From NCBI GenBank assembly GCA_963978905.1, contig OZ022257.1, positions 21,597,774-21,661,773 on the forward strand: a stretch of DNA of 64,000 bases. Direction: 5' to 3'. This stretch comes from Trichostrongylus colubriformis. Taxonomy: Eukaryota > Nematoda > Chromadorea > Rhabditida > Trichostrongylidae. Shown in pieces: positions 1-10,139 of the stretch. The notes under the pieces were generated by a model, which was given only the letters and a program-made list of their open reading frames with translations, ran no database searches and was not told where the DNA came from. Position 1 is the stretch's first letter, and each line of letters opens with the position of its first letter. The translations under genes were made by a program, and so were the position numbers.

Positions 1-3000
1 TTTTCCGGATTTTTTGATAACTTTTTTATCAGAAGCCAGAGCTACGACAGCTTTACCAACGAACTCAGTTGATTCGCTCTCCTTGAAAGACTTGTCGATA
101 GCTTCCTGAAAATGCGAGAAGGAACTGGTATTCTAGTGCGTAGAATTCAAAGTAGTGATAGGCCAAAAAAGAACAGCATCAAAGTGACATTTCAGGTTAG
201 TGTACACCTCGCTTTGCTTACACTACAGAAAGGCTCAACAGCATCGAAGAGAATGCGTAAAGGGACTTCCAAACCGGTGTACCTCAGATAGCGTGAGCAA
301 CACACGCATGTGGGTCAGGTACAAAAACGAGCAGTCACTTTTTGGCCTAGTCACTACACGGCTTAACATTCACAAAGCTTACAGAGAGATTTCCATTTCT
401 AATAGAATGCACCTATGGGGGCTACGTCGCAGATATCTATGATGTGTTCTCTTCACTACCTTAGCAGTGGAACAAGAAAATCTTGCAGATATTTAGAAGG
501 ATCTATTGAAGATATGTATATGGAGCATCCAAAAATATCATACTCGCACCTTCGACTGCTGCACCATCTTCTCGAGCTTGCCTTCATCTCTCAATATTTG
601 GGAATATTCGGTTCTTACCATGCCGGGCCATACGGAAACCACGGAAACACCATAGGAATTTAGTTCCACTGCCATATCTGCAGACATTCGATCCAACTGT
701 AAACACAGGAACTGTGCTGAGACATTACGTCACTTGGCTACAAAGTATACAAGAAACCGATTCCATATTCAAGTGAACAAAGAAAATCGTCTCCCGAGCA
801 GACCCAGAAAATAAGATGATTATTGAACTAGAGAAAACTGACCGCGGCCTTACCAACACCGTAAGGGACGTTGAATGTGTACTGCAAGCCACCTGCGGAA
901 GAAATGTTCACAATTAAACCAGATCTGAAAATATAGGTTGTAATGGATTTGCAGCACTCATCCAATTGTCATACTGTAAGGCAAAACTAGGAGATTTGAC
1001 TCAACTGGTGAAACTTGGCTCAGGAAAAGCTTCACTAGTTGTGAGAAATAATAGCTTTCCTAGTTAGGTACGTAGGCAGGAAGGTGTTTTATTCTTGACA
1101 GTTTTTAATTAGGGTTTCCATCAAGTTCAATCTATACATTCAACTAGTCTGGAGAACCAAAACCGGAAACCTTGGTGACACTGAGCTTCTGTGACATCCA
1201 GCTTATCCAGTAGTGCAGGTGCTTCACGATAATTATTTTGCATGTAATACAAACCGCTTTCATGACAACCGCAGAGGCATAGAAAGCGCATCCAGATTCG
1301 GACATACATAATGATTATCCAACCGTAACAAAAAAGACCTTATTTGCACAAGCTTCATTGCAAGCAGTGGTCAGCTGTCATGTCAAATTCATGTCCGGTG
1401 ACAATATTCCAATTTCTGACCGCAAACGGTTGGCAACTAACATCTTACATCTACGTGCTTTACGCTGACTGAGAGTTACCTCCATTCCCTAACGCAGTGT
1501 CGCACCTCCCTGCGGAGAATACTCAAAAAACGAAGTATCTTACACGTCGCAGGTCTTAGAGTATGCAGACTGAGCTAATTTTGGAGAAAGAAACAACTCA
1601 CTGCTTCTTTACCATCATCCTTGCAGCATGCACGCAGCAAATATAGTTGTTCCTTAATCCAACATTATTCACAGAATCCCAAAGTAGAGGATCAGCTTCG
1701 AAAAACGGTACTGAACCAGCTTCAGCCATGTCCTGGAAAGTTTCGCTTAAAAAGCGTCATGAGAAAAAAAATGGGAAGCTGACGAGCTCGAACACGCGAA
1801 AATGAGAGACCTTGGCTCCAGCATATGCAGCATTCACAAGAACATTGAGTGTTCCATTGTTCTCCTCCTTGATTTGCTCGAACAACTTGGCGATGTCATT
1901 GTGATCAGTGTGATCGCAATAGACGGGCACAGCCTTGCCTCCTCTATGACGAATATCTAAATGTGAAATCTCACGAAATGGGAAGCCACTAAGACGTCTG
2001 TCACATTCATGTGGCTGATAATCAATTGTGTGTCGCAAGTATTATAATAATTGAGTGGTATTGTTTCGTGCAACAAGTTCGTTCGGCTCTTCTGTTTTTT
2101 CGCAACGTTATCGTTGCTTTCCGACAAAGAGTATATGTGTATGCATTCGACAAAGATTTTTCTGCTCTAGAAGAATCTTTTGACTGTTTTTGAAAGATTT
2201 AGATCTTGAAAATTTCATAAGCTTGTATATGATATACCTGGGAAGCAAAACTTGTACTTTCGCACCTGCTCTTCTTCGCTTATCATCGAGGTCTAAAAAA
2301 GGCTGACCTTCTGCGCACCACGTCGAATCATGTGAAGTAAATAACCTCACTGACCAACTTATTGTTATAGTAAAAGTTTCTGGCATCAACGAAACTGTTT
2401 GATAAAATATAAATACAAGTGAATATAAGCGAATAAGAGCAGGTGCCGAAATGATAGATTTTAACCTTGAACAATTAGATGATTCAAGAGCAAAAAAGGT
2501 TTTGTACAGAGGAAAGGCTAATCGGACACATACTAAATTCAGTTTGTTGGAAAACAAAACGAGCGTCCAAAAAAGATCATAAAAACCAAGCGAACTTGTT
2601 GCACAACGTAATATGTTGCGAATTCCATACCAGGCGAAGCAGAAAATGTTTTGTCTGTGGAAGGAACTTGTTACCATTCCTTTCATTATTTCACCCGTTA
2701 TCTCATTCCACTTTCTCTCCTAATATTTGTTTTTGGGATTGAGCACCTCTTCCATTCCTATCTACACATCTTTCATTGTAGATAGGGAAAGACAGCAATT
2801 GAGAATGATGCTGGTATACAATGGGAGTGAAGCATGAGAAAGCGGTAGTCACTTCCTTCAGATTGAATTAGTAGAACCAAGTGCATAACTACCTTCCGCA
2901 GTTTGTTGCAACGTTGGCAAATTTGAATATTGACTTTGCAGACTCTTTTCCGGCTTTCTACCAGTAATGTATACTGTTGCACCACACTGTCCCAATTGCA

Positions 3001-3950
3001 AAGCGATTCCTCTTCCTTAAAGCAGTAGAGAATAGACTCTTCACACCGAATTGGAAAAAAAGAACTGTAAAAAGCAACTATATAGAGAATGTGTGACACG
3101 TATACACAGAGGTCCAGAAGATGGAAAGAGAAGCATCAATTACACGAAATAAGCCATAGAATGTGGCTGCCCAACATTAGCTGTTAATCTTAGCTTCTAT
3201 CAGTTCTACGTATTTTCTAACAATTCGCTACCAATGCCAAAACCTACATACTGTTCATTCCACAGCGCTAGATAGGGTGTGGCCTACGGACTTAGGTGAA
3301 AGTGTATCAAACTCTCTCACCCCGCCACACATTCTCACCCTCGCCACTCAGGCCACGCCCTATAAAGCGCTACGAAATGGATTGTAGAAGCTTACGGCAT
3401 GAGTAGGGATCAACTTTATGAGATAGTAGAATCAATCCAAACACGAACCATATTGCGTATATGACCCTGCCCCTATTATTTCTAGCATATTAGAATGCTT
3501 ATTCTTGCTTGTCTTCTCAATTTCTACCCAACCTTTCTTTCCAGTGAAGACCATCATCAATCAACGAGCACTAGGAAAGTGCCAAGCTGGACATCAACAT
3601 GATATCACTGCCTCACTGCCTGCTTCTGAGGATTTTCATACTTTTTTTCGACAATTCCGCACCCCACACTTCACAATCTGGCCGCGAAAACTTGTTGAAG
3701 AGAACGGTCCCTTGAGAACATTATTCAACTCGATCAATAACTCAGCGTTATTGCGTTAATAAGGCGAGAGTACGGAATAGTACGAGGGGTCAAAACTAAC
3801 TGACAGGGGAAACATGAACATAAAAGCCGAGGCTCACCACAAAAGGCTCTCGAACAGAAAGAAACGGTAAACAGTGAACATGAAAAGCTAACCGATTCCT
3901 CTGCTAGCTCCCGTTACCAATGCGATTTGTCCTTCCAAAACTCGAGCCAT
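1..3950 (-). CDS. DHRS1: DHRS1-type short-chain dehydrogenase/reductase, 5' seven exons (C-terminus beyond window)
   Basis: NAD(P)H-dependent oxidoreductase of the SDR superfamily, DHRS1 subfamily; substrate cannot be told from sequence. Exons (minus): 3950-3893, 3015-2893, 1956-1811, 1732-1602, 924-843, 696-550, 105-1. All junctions are GT/AG and phases agree (1,1,0,2,0,0), giving 264 residues; the family is about 310 long, so some 45 residues are missing. Seen: Rossmann cofactor motif TGASRGIG (residues 13-20); VYITGRK after beta-2; GGKAVPVYCDH; catalytic Asn in NNVGLR (about 132); Ser 161/162 in NISSAGG; Tyr174-xxx-Lys178 in PYGVGK; SVWPGMVRTE after beta-6; ESTEFVGKA near the end of the window. 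Odd: the usual LVNNAYAG reads LVNAAYAG (second Asn is Ala). Introns are 78-959 bp. Start is the first ATG after an acceptor 15 nt upstream. Catalytic residues intact, so probably functional. Confidence 0.93.
3256..3380. repeat. Palindromic MITE-like element, copy 1
   Basis: Ends are inverted copies of a motif reading CCATTTCGTAGCGC then GATAGGGCGTGGCCTACGGAC; the centre contains GTATCAAACTCT. The left end is the more diverged (AGCGCTAGATAGGGTGTGG). A second, longer copy lies at 15101-15260. It sits in intron 1 of the DHRS1-like gene. No coding capacity. Confidence 0.75.
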
Positions 3951-3990
3951 TGCAGATCGAGGCTCCTGCGTCAATGGAAATAAGCTCGAA
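3951..3990 (-). promoter_or_regulatory. Probable spliced-leader acceptor of the DHRS1-like gene
   Basis: On the minus strand a pyrimidine-rich stretch ending in CAG (bases 3968-3966) lies 15 nt before the ATG at 3950. No upstream coding exon in phase is needed, so it is best read as a trans-splice site; this is inference from nematode gene habits. A possible gene tail ends about 360 bp upstream on the same strand, so an operon with SL2-type splicing is possible. Confidence 0.45.
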
Positions 3991-4019
3991 CGATAAAAAT
4001 GTCATTAGCCAAATCGAAA

Positions 4020-4870
4020 CTGCATAGGAAGAAAAGAAAGATCGCAACGATAAATCCATACCCTCACGCGACGCGTGTCGCGCGCGCACCTTATCGGGCG
4101 CCCTGGCGCGCTTTATCTCCGCGGAGTTGAGAAACATCAAAGTTTCTAGCGTGTTATTTGGCGTTCGTATGCGACAATCATTGGTGCTGATGTTGTTGGA
4201 GTGGAGGATCGCTCGTCCGTTGGTGTTATTTTTGCCTAGGCTTTTGCCTAAGCCTTAGCTGGAAGAAGAACCACTACCTTCATCTGTGGCTTAGACAAGG
4301 GGATACATCAAACTGTACGAACTAATAAGGAGTATTGTTCTATTCCCTAAGACAGAAAACGCTATCCAACGAAGAGATATGAGTCTTAGGGGAGCCCTGG
4401 GCGAATGAAACACTTTTCACGCAACAAACCTCTTTTTGCATAAGATATTGTTTCACTCACCCGAAGCACTTTCTCCTTCCTAGGCTCGTGTTGAAGTTCA
4501 CACCTCTTCCCCTTGACAAGGAAGAAACAAGCTTCACTTAGATTGAAAGTGAGTTTCAACTTACGTCAGGGAGTAGGGAGGAGTTTCGAGATGAAGAGTT
4601 TCCTATCTGCAAGAGGGGATTTTTGACGCTAGGAACGGTTCTTCCACCTCGTACCTCCTTTCTCTTCCTCCACCCCGTACCAAACTCGTCATAATGACTA
4701 ATGTAATTGCCAGTGAAATGTGTCAATAGCAGCAGTTCGAAATAGTAATTCAAGCAAAGCATTGGAAGCGCGCACAGCACTACGGCCACTGCTGGCAGCG
4801 AGCCAGAGAGACTGCGCACGAAACGCGCCGCGTGAGGGTGTGGATTTATTGATAAGATCGAAAAGAAAAG
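4020..4870. repeat. Diverged inverted-repeat pair with GC-rich core
   Basis: The stretch 4030-4100 (reads GATCGCAACGATAAATCC, then CCCTCACGCG and a CG-rich run) recurs inverted at about 4800-4870. The CG-rich part at 4075-4095 is itself nearly palindromic. Probably the arms of an old foldback element. The candidate exons at 4308-4606 lie between the arms, which weakens that gene call. Confidence 0.4.
4308..4606 (-). CDS. Candidate 3' end of an unidentified gene upstream of the DHRS1-like gene
   Basis: Three small exons join in phase 0 on the minus strand: 4606-4565 (IGNSSSRNSSLLPD, acceptor CTCTTGCAG, donor GTAAGT), 4511-4461 (GKRCELQHEPRKEKVLR, donor GTGAGT), 4346-4308 (GIEQYSLLVRTV then TGA). 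The introns are 53 and 114 bp. The first exon could instead extend upstream to about 4703, where the frame stays open. No protein family recognised. Canonical sites and matching phases support it, but each exon is short. If real it lies about 360 bp upstream of the DHRS1-like start on the same strand, an operon-like spacing. Confidence 0.4.
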
Positions 4871-4899
4871 CATTGCGAGCACAATATTGTGTTGGGCGT

Positions 4900-6780
4900 G
4901 GTTTTGAGTGTGGATTCTGTGCCACACAGTAAACCCCAACTTGACGTTATCCATGCCCAGTACACAAGAACAGTTAATAGTACGAACATATGTATAGTAC
5001 ATATTACATAGGCGCTGAAAGGGTGGGTTTTCTCACCGGAAAGTCTGCAACAAAGGATGCGAAGTGGTTATCCTTTTAGAAGTGACGGTACTAGTGTTCG
5101 GCAGGGTGACTGCAGAAGCGCAGAGGAGATTTGTGTGTCGGAGCCAAGATATGAGTTTTAGCTTCAGCATAGGAGGGAGAGGTTCAAGGAATGGTAAATC
5201 AATTCCGTTCGAAGGAGGGAATTCAGTATTCCTTAAGCAGTAATGCACGCTCTTTGGAGCAAACGTCCTTCCCCTTTTTGTGAACAAGGTACCGAAAGGA
5301 CCAATGCGAATTTGCCATTCCTTAGTTTGCGCAAAGTATAAACGCTGCATATATCTCAGCATGGTTTAAACGGATTTCTGCTGCTTCGTGCGAAGAGGCT
5401 TGCCGAACCTTTTCTCAGAGAATGAATGAATCTATCTTAGGTCTTCATTTGAGCGCATTTGGAGTATCCTCGTCAGGTTTGTTTTCTTAGTTGACAATTT
5501 AAACGAGGAGGATCTTTCATTCTTCATCCTTGAACGGTGACCGAAGATATTTTCAAGGTTTTTGCGAAGATACCAGCAAAACTCGGTTAGTCATGAATAT
5601 GGCAAGGCAACATTAACGGTAACTGAGTGAACGTGAATAGTCGTAATTACCAGTCAATAACAACACCATACCTGGTGTGCAGAACGAAACTGCACAGTCA
5701 ACAGAGGCGCGGCAGTGAGCCAAAGGCGACGCATCGATTCTGTTATTGCAAAACAACTCGCAGCAGAGAAAACAACTGGCGCCAGAGGATAGCGTTCAGA
5801 GACACACTTTCCCGTTCATAGTTCAGTTCAACAGCGTACATCGAGTACTGCTGATGTGGTGGTAATGTTGTGCAGGAGGCTGACTATTTTTATGAGATGA
5901 GGTAGGCGTGGAGTAGCAGGTGAATGCGTAGTCAAGCTTAACTGTTCCTGGGCCGCCCAGGGAAATAAGTACGGTCGTCTATCTGGACTGGTCATTTGGT
6001 GCATATAGAAGCTATTATCAAACAGTCTAATCCATATCGTATCCTATGATCGATCTAATTGGAAATTCTTACTTTCAAGACCATCCCATTTTTTTCTGGA
6101 TCACTCAATAACTGCGAAATTTTCCTCTTTCGACAGCGAGCTATGAAGATCGAAGCCATTGAGTAATGTAGAAAGGTGCTGTATAATTGTAAAGAGGTGC
6201 TGTCGCAATGGGCGAGGAGGGGGGCATACCACTACGAGCATTATTTTTACCTAGGCCTAGGGGGATGGGGAAAGGAACTCCTTCTTTCCTTGACTAGGGC
6301 TTAGACAAAAGTATACGCCTTAATGTGCAGATTGACCCCTCAAGGATCCCTCAAAAGCTTAGACAAGCAACTTTTTATATGATGCTCCCCCGCATTGCGA
6401 TAGCCCCTGTTAGTCAACAAAATTTACTGATTCAATTGGGAAAGGGGTAACCGCGAGGCCAAGCTTGATGTGTAAAATATAGGGTTAGGACCTTTTGGGT
6501 TCTCTACTTTTTTTATTTTTCACTTAAGTTTTTGCCGTGGGACGAACTCTAATACATCATGTAAAGAGTTTTATCTCACCTCTGCAGGTATTTCCTTGTG
6601 AATCTCAAGTTCATGCTTAATAAGAGATTCCTAAATTTGAGTTCCGGGCGGGGCAAAACAACCTCGTCGGCACTCGGCATTTCGTCGATCGTAAAACTAC
6701 CAAATCTACTCGGAAAATTTCCGCCGTGTATAGCGTACAGGTGCGAGGTTAGCTAAAGAGTTCGTTGTCAGGTGCAGGCA
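4900..6780. other. Intergenic, no supported gene
   Basis: The longest open frame here (minus, 5362-5033, 109 codons) has no recognisable motif and an erratic composition. A stretch around 6235-6310 (TTATTTTTACCTAGGCC, then TTAGACAA) resembles 4225-4300, suggesting a dispersed repeat. Nothing else seen. Confidence 0.5.
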
Positions 6781-6915
6781 AGCCCTACAACCCAAGGGGA
6801 TTTTATTCTGCCTTTAGGGAAATAGAGCCCTACAACTCACGAGGATTTTAATCTGCCTTTAGGGAAATAGAGCCCTACAACCCAAGGGGATTTTAATCTG
6901 CCTTTAGGGAAATAG
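6781..6915. repeat. 45-bp tandem repeat, three copies
   Basis: Units start at 6781, 6826 and 6871, each beginning AGCCCTACAA and ending CTTTAGGGAAATAG. Differences between units are a few substitutions. The period is a multiple of three, so the minus-strand frame stays open and gives a repeated YFPKGRLKS peptide; there is no other sign of coding. Confidence 0.9.
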
Positions 6916-7290
6916 AAAAGGCCTGGTGCCCTGAAAATGCTTGAGAAGTTTATTGAAAATGAGTTGATTTCATTGTTAGAAACCCCATAGAAAGGAGTTG
7001 TTCGCCCTGCTGCACGACAGGCTACCTCAAAGTGCAAATAGCGTCAAGGTCTCTCTATGTGCACGGACGGAAGACGCGGGAATTCTCAGCGTACCTTCCG
7101 ACACTTGCACTAACCTATTCTCACCGCTCGCTGCCATTCCATCAAGGGAATGGTCTCTAGCAAAGAAGAGGACATTGAAAAGAGGCTGAACAAAGTTTTC
7201 GAATCTGAGCCACACGATGCTCCGCATAATGGCGTCACGCTGTGGTCGCGAAGTTTGTAAGACTGGTCGAGAGGGTATCCACTTAACTAA

Positions 7291-7575
7291 TTGGCAGAAG
7301 GTTCTATCGTTTCAGGAGACATTAATGTCAAGTTTAGAGGCGATCTAGGAGACGAAAATTCAGTCGCTAAGCACATTCCCGACGCACCGAGCGAGCGTGA
7401 TCGCCATCTCACAGAAATGCTGGCCAGATTAGGATTTTGGGCATGTGATGCTTCTTTTTTCAAAATAAAAAGCCGACTGTGGACTTGGAGAGCACCTAAC
7501 GGATTGGTGCTTCCATTTAGACTCTGGTCATCGAATGGTTTTCATTTCGACTCTGATAATCGAATGGTTCGCATG
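7291..7575 (+). mobile_element. RTE-type LINE endonuclease fragment
   Basis: The plus frame holds IVSGDINVKF and, about 55 residues on, LWTWRAPNG, matching the spacing of GDFNAK and RRWTWESPNG in the apurinic endonuclease domain of RTE retrotransposons (family recalled, not searched). The surroundings are not open, so this is a relic. Orientation is opposite to the larger RTE relic next to it. Confidence 0.5.
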
Positions 7576-7794
7576 CAATGATTGCGGGTGAAAGCGTTCG
7601 TCGTAGTGCAGCTCGAAAGCGTCGTCCTTCCTCATCCTGTCTTTACCTCGGAGGTTGTACAAGGCTTGAGCTGCTTTCCTTCCACCTCATCTGTTCTGGG
7701 CAAGGAGTCTACGACAGTATTTAGTACCTATGGAGACGGCAGCGAATGGACCACTTCGTTGGAGAAAGTTGTTTTGGTCCTATAACTGACGAAA

Positions 7795-8925
7795 CTCCGG
7801 CGAATTGTGTGAGTGGTTTTCCCAGCCTGTGCTGATTTACCCAGCATTGCTGCTCTTCTCTCCCTAAGATCTTCCTTTTTTGCTTATCTGCACTACTTCT
7901 CTCCCTAAGATCTTCCTTTTTTGCTTATCTGCACTACTTCTCAAACTCGAACTTCAATTGACAATTTACTGCAGCTTGCGTGACTTTATGATGACAAATC
8001 AGCTCAACAGTTTCCAAAGAGCGACGATATTGGCAACTTTCAAACCTTTTACCCTTCTGGCACGATTATGTGGTGTTTAACGATCTGGTTGTACTCCCCC
8101 TCGATGACGTCGATAACGAAATCGTCACCTAAACCGGCTAGGGAAGAGTAGGGGTCCCACTTGATGACTGTTTTGGGGCATCGTTTCTTGAACTTCTCTT
8201 TTTGCATTGAGGAAAGACTCTTACACGGGTGACTCGTTGTTCCGATCCGGTATAAAGCTTTGGAAAAAAGAGTGACATTGATCAGGCAAAATCTCCGCTT
8301 GGAGATGATGAGACCAAACTCGTTATGGAATTGTCCAGTGACTCCTAAGTGCATCACAGATGAGATGGCTTCTGAAACTGCGAGCCACCATGGATGGAGC
8401 TGATCGACATAATGTACTCAGACGGCCCTTCACTCTGCTCACTACAATCCGTTCCATGAAAGCCGATGTGGAGTTCTATCCACAGTGTTGGGCCAATCCT
8501 AGAATTGGCGTCGCCGATGATGATCTCGAAGAAGGTACGTTTTTCCTTGCAGAACTCCAACTCCATCTAAAATGCTTCGAGCTCGTCCTTTTCGTAGCTT
8601 ACTAGGGCACAGGCGACGACGATGGTCAAGGCCGGAACTGAAACATATCTTTCATGCGAACGTTCGATTCTGGTTGCCAGATTTTTATTCTTGTCGACGC
8701 TCGTGGCCAAATGCGTGCTGACGAGAACGCCTACACCCCAACGCTTCTACTGTCGCATGTTCCAAGGAACTTTATTCTTTAGTCTCGCCAGTGGGGTGTA
8801 GCGGGTGGATCCACCTCGTTTTCAGTTCGATGACGTTATACTTGACCTTGGCTTGCACCATCAGATCTCTGACACTCGGCTCTGATGCGAGGTTCCTGCG
8901 TTGAAAGTACGAATCGCCATCTTAT
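7795..8925 (-). mobile_element. RTE-type LINE relic: endonuclease to pre-RT linker
   Basis: Read on the minus strand from 8925: MAIRTFNAGT (domain start), GVGVLV-like stretch, ELEAF, FFEIIIGDANSRIG (equivalent of VVGDFNAKIG), IHGGSQFQKPSHL, KRFCL-like ISKRRFCL, then KFKKRCPKTVIKWDPYSSLAG and a degraded KEDLRERRA helix near 7870. This is the order of an RTE ORF2 5' half. Stops and frameshifts break it throughout; the reverse transcriptase part is absent. Confidence 0.85.
7855..7942. repeat. 41-bp tandem duplication inside the RTE relic
   Basis: Unit beginning CTTCTCTCCCTAAGATC at 7855 is repeated from 7896, followed by a 6-bp third start. The two copies look identical, so the duplication is much younger than the decayed element containing it. 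Confidence 0.92.
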
Positions 8926-9547
8926 GTATTCCATCTTCATCTAGGCAGCTTGTTGTAGCCAGCAGATTCTGGCACTTTCTCCCGAGCAGTGCAACCCTAC
9001 GCTGCTGTACTGGGAAGTCCTTCACGTTCTGGAGAGAAAGTCCTAAGGCTGCCCCGTTTTTGAGGTCAAGTACATGATGGCTTTTGTCGAAAAACCTGCG
9101 TAGTCTGTCAGCTTCTTTTCGCTAAAGTTGGGTGTACTCCGGGTGGTTACTGTACCGAGATGGATTCGAGGCTTATTAGTGGCCACGGGCCAGCTCTCAT
9201 GTGCTTTCCAGTGTTGGAATACAAGCTTTGAATGAACCGGATGAGGTGTGCCAACTACACTTCAGAACGTCCACACCTATGCAAGAAACGTTTTCATAGA
9301 TACAAAAGATGAAAGTCCCTGTTTCTGAGGTCAGGTACATGATGGGTTTTAGTTCGCGATTAATCTCCTATCAGGCACCTGGGGACGCGCCACGTCGGCT
9401 TCTAGCGGCTCAAGAAACCTCTGCGAGAAAGGCCTCGGAATGATCCAAGGTACTAGAAGTTCTAAACAGTAGAACTTAAGAAATAGCACGTCTAGAGCAA
9501 ACCGCATCGATCATTCTATGATGTGCTTACAAGGGAAAGACCCGGTG

Positions 9548-10131
9548 TCGAAGTGGCCTTTCGGAATGGATTACTTATAGTGCGACGTATTTTCGAACGC
9601 CGATCTTGATCTGCATTCCAAATTTGCGGAACGATTCTCTGAGCTAAGCTAGGAATTTTTTTTTCAAAAATTAATGTTTTAATATGGTAGGTTAAGAAGC
9701 CCGCAGCACGCGGGCCAGGCGCTCTCGCACAAAACCAGTGCGGTTCTCGTGCACCGGGGACCAATCTACCCCATAGAACGTGTTTTTAGCCTCTTCGAGA
9801 AATTGCCCGAATTTCGGATTAAGTCTTGGCCTATCATGAATTTGACCAAATTTTGGAGAAATTCTTGGCCTAGCCAGTAGGCCTCGAATTAGCTAAAAAC
9901 ATGTCGCACAGGACAGTTTGGTCCCCTGAACACGAAAATCTCACTGATTTCGCGCGAGAACGTCTGGCTCGCTTGCTACGGTCTAAACCTACCACATAAT
10001 AGCATATTCTTCAAAAAAAATCTCCATAACTCCGCTCAAAGAATTGCTCTGTGAATTTGGAATGGAGATTCGAGATAAGCATCCGAAAATATGTTGGACC
10101 ATTAGTATCCCATTCCGAATGGCCACTTCGA
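9548..10131. repeat. Foldback element with arms of nearly 300 bp
   Basis: Left arm starts TCGAAGTGGCCTTTCGGAAT; the right end is its inverted copy (ATTCCGAATGGCCACTTCGA). The arms match imperfectly along almost their whole length, meeting near 9840 in a stretch containing GAATTTGACCAAATTTTGG-like sequence. No ORF. A half copy lies at 29701-30010. Confidence 0.85.
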
Positions 10132-10139
10132 TCACGAGT

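Noticed and set aside
2240..2300. Minus-strand peptide RRAGAKVQVLLPR resembling the SDR beta-2 region, taken at first as DHRS1 exon 2
   Set aside because: The true exon at 3015-2893 gives an excellent match (GATVYITGRK) with correct phases on both sides.
3893..4140. 78-codon minus frame over the DHRS1-like start
   Set aside because: It is another frame reading through exon 1; the reading with TGASRGIG is the coding one.
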